A stretch of 38,254 nucleotides of DNA, from assembly GCA_022508925.1 (NCBI GenBank), contig JAFLUF010000005.1, forward strand, positions 1 to 38,254. The letters are read 5' to 3'. How positions within the stretch are numbered: the first letter of the stretch is position 1; each line of letters starts with the position of its first letter. The notes beneath the pieces were generated by a model. It saw only the letters and a program-made list of their open reading frames with translations, had not been told where the DNA came from and did no database searches. This DNA comes from Oscillospiraceae bacterium (GTDB taxonomy: Bacteria > Bacillota > Clostridia > Oscillospirales > Ruminococcaceae). The position numbers were made by a program, and so were the translations under genes. Positions 21,906 through 30,489 of the stretch are shown here, piece by piece.

Positions 21906-24256
21906 ATCTTCGTCATTCTTGCGTAATTTCTCATCACGGCTTTTTCGCCTATCTGATCGAAATTGACCGTGACCATCGCGTCGTTGCCCATTTGCTTTAT
22001 CTTTGTCACGACTCCCTCGCCGAACTTCGAGTGGCGCACCCTGTCGCCGACGGCGATATTTTCCGCCGCGCCCTGCGCTGCGGGCGTTTTGAGCTTTTCC
22101 GACTGCTCCTTTAAGAAGCTGTGCGCCTTGGGCTTTGAAAACGACGAAAACTCCCTTGAAAACGCGGGAATTTCCTCCGTCAGTTCGCAAAGCTCCTCGG
22201 GGATCTCACGCGCAAAGGTCGAAAGCTTGTTCGCGCTGGTTCTTCCGAAAAGCATACGGTAGTTTGTATGGGTTATGTACAGTCTCTCTTTCGCGCGGGT
22301 TATCGCGACATACGCGAGCCTGCGCTCTTCCTCCATTTCGCTCGGCTCGCCTATGCTCATCATCGACGGGAAAACATTGTCCTCTGCCGCGACCATAAAC
22401 ACCGTCGGAAACTCAAGTCCCTTTGCGCTGTGCATCGTCATAAGCGAAACGCGGTCAGACTCTCCGTCGTAGCTGTCAATATCGGAAACCAGCGCCGTCT
22501 GCTCGAGAAAATCGGGCAGAGCCGCGTCGGGCTGTTCGTTCATAAGCGAAACGGCGTTTGATTTAAGCTCCGCGATATTTTCAATGCGCGGCACACCCTC
22601 GTCGCCCTGCGCTTTAAGCATATCAATATAGCCTGTTTTCTCCGCCACCGCGTCAATAAGCTCGTCAAGCGGAAGCGTGTCTGCAAGCTCGTCAAGCTCG
22701 TCGAAAAGATTAGCCGCCGCTTTGAGAGCGTTTGCTTTTCTCGACAGCGTTTCATATTGCGCCGCGTCGCGGCAGACTTCGATCGGGTCTATGTTCAGCC
22801 CCTCCGAAACACGGATTATTTCCTCTACAGTCGCGTCGCCTATACCGCGCTTTGGCTCGTTTATGACTCTCCTGAACCTCACCGCGTCATACGGGTTGTT
22901 GATGATAGCGAGGTAGGACAAAATGTCCTTTATTTCCTTGCGGTCGTAAAAGCGCAGTCCGCCCACCATTTTGTACGGTATCTTCTGCCGTGTAAGCGCC
23001 GTTTCCACGCTTCTTGACAGCGCGTTTGAACGGTAAAGCACGGCGAAATCCGAGTATTTCGCGCCGCTTTCCACCTCTTCGGAAATTATATCGGCAATTC
23101 CCTTTGCCTCGCTCTGCTCGCTCGAATATTTTCGTATCTGAATTTTCCCGCCCTCGCCAAGCTCGCTCCAGAGCTTTTTGTCCTTGCGGCGGGAGTTGTT
23201 TTTTATGACCGCGTTTGCGGCGTTTAAGATATTTTCGGTAGAACGGTAGTTCTGCTCGAGCCTTACCACGGCGCAGTCTTTATACTGCTTTTCAAAATTG
23301 AGAATGTTTTCAATCGTCGCTCCCCTGAAGCGGTAGATAGACTGATCATCGTCGCCCACGACGCACAGATTTGCGTTTTCTCCAGCCAAGAGCGAGACTA
23401 AGCGGTATTGCGCGACGTTTGTGTCCTGATACTCGTCTACCATTATGTATTTGTAAAGATTCCTGTAATGCTCCAGAGCGTCGGGAAAGCTTTCAAACAG
23501 CTCTACCGTAAGAAAGATTATGTCGTCGAAATCAACGGCGTTTGCGTTTTTAAGCGCGCTCTGATACTCTCGGTAGACCTGCGCCACAAGCTTTTCGATA
23601 TAATCAGAGCTGTCCGCATGGTCCTTCGCGTAATCCTCAGCCGAAACAAGCCTGTCCTTAAGCGACGAAATACGGTTTTTGAAAACCTTTATGCCGACAG
23701 CCTTTTCATCTATGTTCAGGCGCTTCATGATATCCTTTAAAAGCCTTTTTGAATCATCGTCGTCGTAAATAGTAAATCCCGAGCGATAGCCGAGCTTTTC
23801 GATCTCGCGGCGCAGAATTTTTACGCACGCCGAATGAAAGGTCGAGGCGTTTATTTTGTCCGCTTCTTCTCCGAGCATCTGCGAAAGTCTTGCGCGAAGC
23901 TCTCCCGCCGCCTTGTTTGTAAACGTGATAGCTAAGATGTTCCACGGCTTTACGGGATTTACGGCGATAATTTCCGCAAGTCTTGCCGCGTTTTCGGGAG
24001 TTTTCTCCAGCTTCGGAAAATCGGCTAAAAACCGCTCCTGTTCGGGAGAAAGCCCGCGTATTTCCTCGGCGTGATATGCGTTTCCGAAAAGCGTCATATT
24101 CGCTATCCTGCTGACAAGCACGGTGGTCTTTCCGCTGCCCGCGCCCGCTATGATAAGCTGAGGTCCGTTTACGCGGAAGATAGCCTTTTTCTGCATATCG
24201 TTCGCGCGGGAAAAAAAGCTTTCAAGCGCCGCCCTTTTAAGTTCTGTGTAGTTCAA
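21896..24256 (-). CDS. pcrA: ATP-dependent DNA helicase PcrA/UvrD
   Basis: A superfamily 1A 3'-5' helicase for excision repair and removal of replication and recombination blocks. Motifs in order: Q-motif region with 'NDMQKKAI', Walker A 'GAGSGKT' (about 37-43), 'AITFTNKAAGELRAR', Walker B 'VDEYQDTN', 'VGDDDQSIYRFRGA', 'EQNYRST', 'VSLMTMHSAKGLEFPTVF' and 'RRLAYVAITRAKERL'. The 786-residue length is usual, and the C-terminal Tudor-like segment ('GDRVRHSKFGEGVV'), which contacts RNA polymerase in PcrA, is present. The start is TTG, with GAGG 6 bases upstream overlapping the SPFH stop codon, so the two are coupled. Confidence 0.97.
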   Translation of the reverse strand: MNYTELKRAALESFFSRANDMQKKAIFRVNGPQLIIAGAGSGKTTVLVSRIANMTLFGNAYHAEEIRGLSPEQERFLADFPKLEKTPENAARLAEIIAVNPVKPWNILAITFTNKAAGELRARLSQMLGEEADKINASTFHSACVKILRREIEKLGYRSGFTIYDDDDSKRLLKDIMKRLNIDEKAVGIKVFKNRISSLKDRLVSAEDYAKDHADSSDYIEKLVAQVYREYQSALKNANAVDFDDIIFLTVELFESFPDALEHYRNLYKYIMVDEYQDTNVAQYRLVSLLAGENANLCVVGDDDQSIYRFRGATIENILNFEKQYKDCAVVRLEQNYRSTENILNAANAVIKNNSRRKDKKLWSELGEGGKIQIRKYSSEQSEAKGIADIISEEVESGAKYSDFAVLYRSNALSRSVETALTRQKIPYKMVGGLRFYDRKEIKDILSYLAIINNPYDAVRFRRVINEPKRGIGDATVEEIIRVSEGLNIDPIEVCRDAAQYETLSRKANALKAAANLFDELDELADTLPLDELIDAVAEKTGYIDMLKAQGDEGVPRIENIAELKSNAVSLMNEQPDAALPDFLEQTALVSDIDSYDGESDRVSLMTMHSAKGLEFPTVFMVAAEDNVFPSMMSIGEPSEMEEERRLAYVAITRAKERLYITHTNYRMLFGRTSANKLSTFAREIPEELCELTEEIPAFSREFSSFSKPKAHSFLKEQSEKLKTPAAQGAAENIAVGDRVRHSKFGEGVVTKIKQMGNDAMVTVNFDQIGEKAVMRNYARMTKINS

Positions 24257-24264
24257 TGTTTACC

Positions 24265-25122
24265 TCACTCGCTGTCAGTATCTCCGAGAGCCACAAAGGG
24301 ATTGACATCGCCTCCGACTACCTGAGGAAGCTCGCCGTTCCATCTTTGTATCTTGAGATAGTCGATATATCTCGGGCTGTTCTGAAGCTGCTCCTGTACG
24401 GTCTTAATGGCGTAAGCCTCGGCGTCCGCCTTGATTTTCTGCGAGTCTGCCTCCGCCTGTGCCGCGATGACCTTCTGCTTGGCTTCCTCTTCCTTTTCGG
24501 CAGTCTTATTCTGCATTTTAAGAGCGTCCTGCGCGGCTATTACCTTGTCCTGGATAGACTGCTCAAACGCCGCGTCAAACGAAAGGTTTTCGATAGCGAA
24601 AGCCGTTACGATTATACCGCTCGGCGCGAGAGTATCTCTGAGTGATTCATAAATCGCGTTCTGAACCTCCGAGCGCGTCTGGACCAGATCCTCGGCCTTT
24701 ACCTTTCCTATCTCGTTTTTAGCTATCTTCGCAACATTCGGGACCAACAGCTTTGTTTCCACGTTTGAGATCCCGATATTTCTGATGATATCCGAAAGCT
24801 TTGTTCCGTCGTAATAATAGTTCATCTTAAGCGAAAGCTCGTCGACCGTCTGCGTGTCGCTTGTATAGGCGTTGGTCTGTATCGAGTATATCTGCTCGCG
24901 CGTGTCTACCTGCTGAATTTCCTCGATAAAGGGAAGATGAAAATTAAGTCCCGCCGAAAGGTCGCTTCCGACAATTCTTCCGAACTGATATTTTACTCCG
25001 ATAAATCCCTCGTTTACAACCGTAAAGCAGTTGAACAGTACCAGCACCAGCAAAACCGTTATCACCGCCGCAAGGGCAATGGTAGCGTAATTCATTTTTC
25101 CGTTCTTTTTATCTTCAGCCAT
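24265..25122 (-). CDS. SPFH/prohibitin-family membrane protein
   Basis: A 285-residue protein with one N-terminal transmembrane helix (about residues 11-33), then an SPFH/band 7 domain ('TVVNEGFIGVKYQFGRIV' to about 190) and a long Ala/Glu/Lys/Gln-rich coiled coil (about 190-250, 'EEEAKQKVIAAQAEADSQKI'). This is the standard prohibitin or HflK/C-like layout, which forms membrane rings or scaffolds for proteases and lipid domains. No NfeD or FtsH gene is adjacent, so the partner is unknown. It sits between the activase-like gene and pcrA, very likely on one transcript. Confidence 0.88.
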   Translation of the reverse strand: MAEDKKNGKMNYATIALAAVITVLLVLVLFNCFTVVNEGFIGVKYQFGRIVGSDLSAGLNFHLPFIEEIQQVDTREQIYSIQTNAYTSDTQTVDELSLKMNYYYDGTKLSDIIRNIGISNVETKLLVPNVAKIAKNEIGKVKAEDLVQTRSEVQNAIYESLRDTLAPSGIIVTAFAIENLSFDAAFEQSIQDKVIAAQDALKMQNKTAEKEEEAKQKVIAAQAEADSQKIKADAEAYAIKTVQEQLQNSPRYIDYLKIQRWNGELPQVVGGDVNPFVALGDTDSE

Positions 25123-25176
25123 TTTTTATTTCCTCCGTTTGTCAGTTGTACTTTTACTTTTGTCTTTTATGCCGGC

Positions 25177-25206
25177 GCAAGCTCTGCTGCTTTCAGCAGA
25201 GCTTGC
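25177..25206 (-). terminator. Strong intercistronic hairpin after the activase-like gene
   Basis: A perfect 13-bp stem, GCAAGCTCTGCTG/CAGCAGAGCTTGC, with a 4-nt loop lies 7 bases after the stop codon. Neither strand has a proper U-tract, so this is not a standard intrinsic terminator. It may protect the upstream mRNA from 3' decay or partly reduce expression of the SPFH and pcrA genes. Confidence 0.5.
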
Positions 25207-25212
25207 GTGATA

Positions 25213-28200
25213 TTATGCGTTGATCAGCTCGGAATATTTGTCGTTTATACTGAATTCCGCCGCGACCGATTTCCTGCTTATGCCCTCGTTTGCAAACGCC
25301 TGAGTAAGCATAAGCTTTATTCTGTTGACCTGATTTACCTCCGAGGCTCCCGGGTCGAAATCCACCGCCACGATATTGCTTTCGGGGTGCTGGCGGCGAA
25401 GCTCGCCGATAACGCCCTTTCCCGTCACATGATTTGGCAGGCACGCAAAGGGCTGCATACAAACGATGTTAGGCACGCCCTCGCGGATAAGCTCGAGCAT
25501 CTCCGCCGACAAAAACCAGCCTTCTCCCGCGATGTTTCCGTTGGAAACAATGGGAGTTACGCTTTCCATCATTTCAAAGATATCGCCGGGGCTTCCGAAT
25601 TTAGTTCCCTTTACCGCCTTGCGATAGCTGCCCTCCATAAATCTGAACGCCTTTATCACCGCGTTCTGGACGGTCCTTTTAAGCCTCGTGCTGTATAACA
25701 GCTTGTATTTAGTGACCCCGTGAGAGCAGATGTAGTAGAAAAATCCCATGAGGTCGGGCACGACGACCTCGCAGCCCTCGTTTTCGAGCAAGCCGATTAT
25801 GTCGTTGTTCGCGACAGGGTGGAATTTTACGAGAATTTCCCCGACAAGTCCGATCTTCGGCTTCTTTACATCGCGCACGGGAAACTCCGAAAACTCCTTT
25901 ACGATGTTTCTTACGTTTTCATTAAATCGCGGAAGCGAGGTAGATTTAAGCTCGTCGCGGAGATATACTCGCCATTTTTCATAAAGCGCGTTTGCCGAGC
26001 CTTTTTCAACCTCGTACGGTCTGACCTTGTACAGACACCTCTGCAAAACGTCGCCGTAAATTATACTCATAAACGCGCGTATCGCCATTCCCGCGCTGAT
26101 CTTAAAGCCGCTCTGTTTTTCAAGCCCGACAACATTCAGCGATATAAGCGGAACGTTGTCATAGCCAGCGTCCTTAAGCGCTTTTTTGAGCATTCCGACG
26201 TAGTTTGTAGCTCGGCAGGCTCCGCCCGTCTGGGTTATCATCACCGAGGTGTTTTCCAGATCGTACTTGCCGCTGTTGAGCGCGTGGATAAGCTGACCGA
26301 CGATGAGTATGGACGGATAGCACGCGTCGTTGTTTACATACTTTAATCCCTCGTCGACCACCGCCTTCGAGCAGTCGCGCAGAATTACTATGTTATATCC
26401 CGTGTGTATAAACGCCGCCTCGAGCAGATCGAAGTGTATCGGCGCCATCTGCGGGCAGAGAATGGTATGCTTTTTACGCATTTCCTCGGTAAACTCGGGC
26501 TGTCTTATGTAGCCGACGTGTCCGCGCACGGGCTTATACTGATGTCTCGCGCGCTCGTCAACCACCGAGATAAGCGAGCGCAGGCGAATCCTCGCCGCGC
26601 CGAGGTTGTTTACCTCGTCTATCTTCAGACAGGTATACAGCTTTCCGAAGCTGTGCAGAATTTCCTGTACCTCGTCGGTAGTTACCGCGTCAAGTCCGCA
26701 GCCGAAGGAGTTTAGCTGTACAAGCTCGAGACAGTCGTTTACTCCGACAACGTGTCCCGCGGCGTAAAGTCTGGTGTGATACGTCCACTGGTCGACTACG
26801 CGGATAGGTCTTACTACCTTTTCAAGATGCGCTATGCTGTCCTCTGTCAAAACCGCAAAGCCGTATCCCGAAACCATTTCGGGCAGTCCGTGGTTTATCT
26901 CGGGGTCTACATGATACGGTCTTCCCGCAAGCACTATCCCGCGTTTTCCGTTTGCTTTCAGAAATTCGAGCGTTTCCTCGCCCTTTCTGCGCATCTCCGC
27001 CTTAAACTCCCTGTCCTCGGCATACGCTTTTTCAAGCGCCGCCTTTATCTCGCCTTTGGTTATTTTAAGCTCGGGGAGACTCGCGGAAAATTCCTCAAAC
27101 AATCTTTCCGCCATTCGCTTTTCGTGGAAAATGGGCAGAAACGGATTCAAAAACTTTACGCTTGTGCGTAATTCGGGTACGGAGTTTTTGATGACCTCGC
27201 TGTATGTAGCCACAACGGGGCAGTTATAGTGGTTGTCGCCGCCGTTTTCGTTTTCCATTTCATACGGCATCGAGGGGTAGAAAATAAGCTTTACGCCGTC
27301 GTCAATAAGCGCCTGGATATGTCCGTGCGCCAATTTCGCGGGATAGCACACGCTCTCGCTCGGCATGGTTTCAATGCCCATGTCATAGATAGCTCTTGAC
27401 GACTTCGGCGAGAGCTTTACCGAAAAGCCAAGCTCGGTAAACAGCTTGTGCCAGAAGGGATAATTCTCGTACATTCCGAGTACGCGCGGAAGCCCTATCA
27501 CGCCGCGCTTTGCCTCACCCTCGGGCAGACACTCTCTATCAAACAGCAGATGATATTTATAGTCGTAAAGATTAGGCAGCTTTTCTTCAGCCGAAACATT
27601 TCCCGCTCCGCGCTCACAGCGGTTGTTGCTTATGTACCGTTTGCCGTCGGGGAATTTCGTAATTGTAAGCAGACAGTTGTTCGAGCATTTTCCGCAGCGC
27701 GCCGCGGATTTTTCGACCTTAAAGCTTTCCAAACTGTCAAGAGAAGCGATGGTGCTTCCCTTTCCGTCGTCGCGCTCAAGCGCAACAAGCGCCGAGCCGT
27801 ACGCTCCCATCAAGCCCGCCTTGTCGGGGCGAATGACATTTTTCCCGACAATAAGCTCAAACGCGCGCAAAACGCTGTCGTTCATAAACGTTCCGCCCTG
27901 AACGATTATCTTTTTGCCCATTGATTGGGTATCTCTCAGCTTTATTACCTTAAACAGCGCGTTTTTGCAGACGGAATAGGACAGACCAGCCGAGATATCC
28001 GCAACGGTCGCGCCCTCTTTCTGCGCCTGCTTTACGCGGGAGTTCATAAACACCGTACAGCGCGAGCCGAGGTCTACGGGATTTTCCGCGGAGAGTCCAA
28101 GAACGGCAAATTCCGCACTGGTCATTCCGAGAGCGTTTGCGAAATTCTCGATAAACGAGCCACACCCCGACGAGCACGCCTCGTTCAGCAGAATGCTTTC

Positions 28201-29496
28201 GATCTCGCCGTTTTTAACACGCATACATTTCATATCCTGACCGCCGATGTCGAGTATAAACTCCGCTCCCGGCAGTATCCTGTCCGCGGCTTTATAGTGA
28301 GCCATGGTCTCTATCTCACCGAAATCCGCCCCGAGCGCCGCCTTTATAAGATGCTCGCCGTAGCCCGTCGTGCAGGTTTTCGCGATATACGCGCCCTTGG
28401 GCATAAGCGGGTAAAGCTCTTTTAAAATGCCTATCACGGATTTCAAAGGGTCGCCGTGGTTGCTGTCATAATGAGAGTACAATATCTCCGCGTTTTTGCC
28501 AATAAGAACCGCCTTTGTGGTGGTAGAGCCGGCGTCAATTCCCAGATAGCACTCGCCCTCATAAGAGCCGAGGTCCGCCACGGGAATTACGGATTTAGCG
28601 TGACGAGCGCGGAAATCCCTCAGTTCTTCTTCGTTTTCAAAAAGCGGAGCAAGGCGCTCGACTTCGTTGAGCTGATTATCCGAAAGCGCGTTTCCTCTTT
28701 CGCAAAGCTCGTCTATCGGAAACTCCTCCGCCTCGTCCGAAAGCGCGCAGCCCATTGCCACGAAAAGATTGGCGTTTTCGGGGAAGATAACGTTTTCGGG
28801 CTTTAAGTCAAGCGTTTCGATAAAGCGCTGTCTCAGCTCCGAAAGATAGTGCAGGGGTCCTCCTAAAAACGCCACGTTTCCTCTTATCGGCTTTCCGCAG
28901 GCAAGCCCGCTTATGGTCTGATTTACCACCGACTGGAAAACCGACGCGGCGATGTCGCTGCGCTTTGCGCCCTCGTTAAGCAGCGGCTGAATGTCGCTTT
29001 TCGCGAAAACTCCGCAGCGCGAGGCTATCGGATAAATTGTCGTGTGGTTTTTCGACAGCTCGTTAAGTCCGCCGATATCGGTATTCAACAGCGCCGCCAT
29101 CTGGTCTACAAACGCGCCCGTGCCGCCCGCGCAGGAGCCGTTCATTCTCTGCTCGAGTCCGCCCGTAAGGTATGTAATTTTGGCGTCCTCTCCGCCAAGC
29201 TCTATCGCGACGTCGGTTTCGGGAATAAGCGCCTTTATCGCGGCAGTCCCCGCGGCGACCTCCTGAGAAAACGGAATTCCGAGCCATTTGGACACGGAAA
29301 TTCCGCCCGAGCCAGTGACCGCGACAAGCGCGCGTTCTCCCTTAAGCTCAGTGCCTACCTCGTTTAAAATATCCGAAACTGTTTTTCTTATATCGGAAAA
29401 ATGTCTCTGATAGCGGCTGAAAACAAGCTGTTTGTTCTCGTCAAGCACAGCCGCCTTTACTGTTGTCGAACCTATGTCAAGCCCTACGCGTTTCAA
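25213..29496 (-). CDS. Giant 2-hydroxyacyl-CoA dehydratase activase-like protein (two ASKHA ATPase domains)
   Basis: The 1427-residue protein fuses two BadF/BcrA-type ATPase domains, opening 'VGLDIGSTTVKAAVL' (residue 4) and 'YLGIDAGSTTTKAVLI' (near 317), each with a cysteine-bearing segment ('NGSCAGGTGAF' and 'NEACSSGCGSF'). A Cys motif (CGKCSNNCLL) near 615 precedes a DUF2229-like region and a C-terminal part like the dehydratase D component ('GGACRATNYVG', 'NNDACYPS'). Small homodimeric activases of this family drive ATP-dependent electron transfer through a [4Fe-4S] cluster. Proteins of this size are common in Clostridia but their substrate is unknown to me. The start is TTG with GGGGAG 12 bases upstream, touching the structured repeat. 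Confidence 0.9.
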   Translation of the reverse strand: MKRVGLDIGSTTVKAAVLDENKQLVFSRYQRHFSDIRKTVSDILNEVGTELKGERALVAVTGSGGISVSKWLGIPFSQEVAAGTAAIKALIPETDVAIELGGEDAKITYLTGGLEQRMNGSCAGGTGAFVDQMAALLNTDIGGLNELSKNHTTIYPIASRCGVFAKSDIQPLLNEGAKRSDIAASVFQSVVNQTISGLACGKPIRGNVAFLGGPLHYLSELRQRFIETLDLKPENVIFPENANLFVAMGCALSDEAEEFPIDELCERGNALSDNQLNEVERLAPLFENEEELRDFRARHAKSVIPVADLGSYEGECYLGIDAGSTTTKAVLIGKNAEILYSHYDSNHGDPLKSVIGILKELYPLMPKGAYIAKTCTTGYGEHLIKAALGADFGEIETMAHYKAADRILPGAEFILDIGGQDMKCMRVKNGEIESILLNEACSSGCGSFIENFANALGMTSAEFAVLGLSAENPVDLGSRCTVFMNSRVKQAQKEGATVADISAGLSYSVCKNALFKVIKLRDTQSMGKKIIVQGGTFMNDSVLRAFELIVGKNVIRPDKAGLMGAYGSALVALERDDGKGSTIASLDSLESFKVEKSAARCGKCSNNCLLTITKFPDGKRYISNNRCERGAGNVSAEEKLPNLYDYKYHLLFDRECLPEGEAKRGVIGLPRVLGMYENYPFWHKLFTELGFSVKLSPKSSRAIYDMGIETMPSESVCYPAKLAHGHIQALIDDGVKLIFYPSMPYEMENENGGDNHYNCPVVATYSEVIKNSVPELRTSVKFLNPFLPIFHEKRMAERLFEEFSASLPELKITKGEIKAALEKAYAEDREFKAEMRRKGEETLEFLKANGKRGIVLAGRPYHVDPEINHGLPEMVSGYGFAVLTEDSIAHLEKVVRPIRVVDQWTYHTRLYAAGHVVGVNDCLELVQLNSFGCGLDAVTTDEVQEILHSFGKLYTCLKIDEVNNLGAARIRLRSLISVVDERARHQYKPVRGHVGYIRQPEFTEEMRKKHTILCPQMAPIHFDLLEAAFIHTGYNIVILRDCSKAVVDEGLKYVNNDACYPSILIVGQLIHALNSGKYDLENTSVMITQTGGACRATNYVGMLKKALKDAGYDNVPLISLNVVGLEKQSGFKISAGMAIRAFMSIIYGDVLQRCLYKVRPYEVEKGSANALYEKWRVYLRDELKSTSLPRFNENVRNIVKEFSEFPVRDVKKPKIGLVGEILVKFHPVANNDIIGLLENEGCEVVVPDLMGFFYYICSHGVTKYKLLYSTRLKRTVQNAVIKAFRFMEGSYRKAVKGTKFGSPGDIFEMMESVTPIVSNGNIAGEGWFLSAEMLELIREGVPNIVCMQPFACLPNHVTGKGVIGELRRQHPESNIVAVDFDPGASEVNQVNRIKLMLTQAFANEGISRKSVAAEFSINDKYSELINA

Positions 29497-29508
29497 TTTA
29501 AAAAATCA

Positions 29509-29617
29509 CTCCCCAAAGGCGAGCCGCCTTTGGCAGTCCGTCCCGCACGCGGAACTTCGCCAAAGACAGATGCTCGAATGATATGCTACTTCTGTATAGC
29601 ACGCTCTTTAAGTATGC
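29509..29617. repeat. Structured repeat element, copy 2, in the 5' UTR of the activase-like gene
   Basis: It matches copy 1 over about 100 bp with the same order of parts: AAAGGCG-AGC-CGCCTTT, GGCAGTCCGT, the stem CCGC-AC-GCGG (TCAC-TT-GTGA in copy 1), GCCAAAG, the spacer ATGCTCGA, and a hairpin with the same TTCT loop and GTATAGCAC arm. It lies between the predicted transcription start (near 29637) and the TTG start, and the GGGGAG ribosome binding site forms its downstream edge on the minus strand. CCAAAGGCG can pair either with the upstream CTTTGGC or with the downstream CGCCTTTGG, so two exclusive folds are possible. Confidence 0.8.
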
Positions 29618-29643
29618 CATTCTGTTTTTAACGTTCACTACAT

Positions 29644-29672
29644 ATTGTAGCATATTTTTGCTTAAAAGTCAA
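29644..29672 (-). promoter_or_regulatory. Promoter of the activase-SPFH-pcrA unit
   Basis: -35 TTGACT (29667-29672), 17-bp spacer, -10 TACAAT (29644-29649), minus strand. The predicted leader of about 140 nt carries the structured repeat. Confidence 0.8.
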
Positions 29673-29713
29673 CAAGCAATAATTTGAAAAAATTGTGAAA
29701 ATCAGACAAAAAC

Positions 29714-29740
29714 AGCAAAAACTCCGCCCGAAGGCGGAGC
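29714..29740 (-). terminator. Terminator after khpA
   Basis: On the minus strand CTCCGCC-TTCG-GGCGGAG, a stable UUCG-type tetraloop hairpin, is followed by TTTTTGC. It ends the ylxM-ffh-rpsP-khpA transcript. Confidence 0.88.
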
Positions 29741-29757
29741 TTCTTTCTGACAAAGCC

Positions 29758-29994
29758 TCAGTCGATCTCTACCGAGATCTTCTCGTTTACGCGAACCGCG
29801 CCCGCGCGCATAACAGTGCGGATAGACTTTGCTATTCTGCCCTGCTTTCCGATAACTCTTCCCATATCGTCTGCTCCGACGTGGAGATGATAAACGACAA
29901 CGCCCTCTTCGTTTGGCTCGTCAACCGTGACTACCACTGCGCTCTTATCCTCTACAAGAGCCGCGGCGATAGTGATAAGAAGTTCTTTTAACAT
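29758..29994 (-). CDS. khpA: KH-domain RNA-binding protein KhpA
   Basis: A 78-residue single KH domain with the GxxG loop 'VIGKQGRIAKSIR'. KhpA binds RNA, often with KhpB/Jag, and affects cell length and division in Firmicutes. The usual place, directly after rpsP, is kept. The ORF track starts at 30069, but the extra 25 residues (NNYELRIKHYALLKW) are a translation of the heptamer repeat. ATG 29994 ('MLKELLITIA') has AAGGAT close upstream and is the family's normal start. rimM and trmD, which often follow, are absent. Confidence 0.95.
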   Translation of the reverse strand: MLKELLITIAAALVEDKSAVVVTVDEPNEEGVVVYHLHVGADDMGRVIGKQGRIAKSIRTVMRAGAVRVNEKISVEID

Positions 29995-30016
29995 ATCCTT
30001 GCCCTTCCATTTTAAC

Positions 30017-30050
30017 AATGCGTAATGCTTAATTCGTAATTCATAATTAT
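30017..30050. repeat. Heptamer array TAATGCG/TAATTCG, second locus, left arm
   Basis: Units AATGCGT, AATGCTT, AATTCGT, AATTCAT and AATTAT on the plus strand, between khpA and the rpsP-side terminator. An array in opposite orientation lies at 30147-30185. Confidence 0.8.
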
Positions 30051-30058
30051 TTTTGAAC

Positions 30059-30092
30059 AAAAAACGCAATTACACGGCGGCTGTGTGTAATT
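30059..30092 (-). terminator. Terminator-like hairpin between rpsP and khpA
   Basis: On the minus strand AATTACAC and GTGTAATT form a stem around a 9-nt loop, followed by GCG and six Ts. It would stop part of the rpsP transcript before khpA. A second pairing, GCGG...GTGTG with CACAC...CCGC (about 30077-30114), overlaps it and could compete. Confidence 0.55.
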
Positions 30093-30146
30093 CTAAACCG
30101 TCCGACCACACAATCCGCTTTGCAAAAACGTAATGATTATAAATTT

Positions 30147-30185
30147 AATTACGCATTACGCATTACGAATTACGAATTACGAATT
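30147..30185. repeat. Heptamer array, second locus, right arm
   Basis: Five to six units (ATTACGC twice, then ATTACGA three times) running to within 10 bases of the rpsP stop codon. It is inverted relative to the 30017-30050 array, as at the pcrA locus. Confidence 0.8.
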
Positions 30186-30194
30186 GATTTTCTC

Positions 30195-30425
30195 TCAGCC
30201 CTTAAGCAGACGCTTAACGGTATCTGTAGGCTGTGCGCCCTTTTTGATCCACTCTTCAGCCTTTTCCTTGTTGATGTTTACAACAACGGGCTCTTTGGTG
30301 GGGTCATAATAACCGATCTCCTCGATAAAACGACCGTCTCTCGGATAGCGGCTGTCCGCAACGACTACGCGGTAGAACGGAGCCTTCTTAGCGCCCATTC
30401 TTCTCAGTCTGATCTTAACTGCCAT
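30195..30425 (-). CDS. rpsP: 30S ribosomal protein S16
   Basis: S16 is a primary-to-secondary binding protein of the 30S subunit body. The 76 residues show the typical start '[26 protein letters not shown]' and 'EEIGYYDP'. The ORF track adds 13 residues; ATG 30425 with GAAAGGAG 10 bases upstream is the true start. Order ffh-rpsP-khpA is conserved in Firmicutes, here interrupted by a membrane-protein gene. A small hairpin (CAAGC-UUUU-GCUUG at 30462-30475) and a lone TATAAT lie just upstream, possibly a weak internal promoter. Confidence 0.98.
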   Translation of the reverse strand: MAVKIRLRRMGAKKAPFYRVVVADSRYPRDGRFIEEIGYYDPTKEPVVVNINKEKAEEWIKKGAQPTDTVKRLLKG

Positions 30426-30489
30426 TCGGATTTTTCTCCTTTCAAAAAATATTATATAAATCAAGCAAAAGCTTGTTTTACACCGAAAT

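Noticed and set aside
29995-30069. N-terminal extension of KhpA in the ORF track
   Set aside because: The residues NNYELRIKHYALLKW are the heptamer repeat read as protein; the family start with a close ribosome binding site is at 29994.
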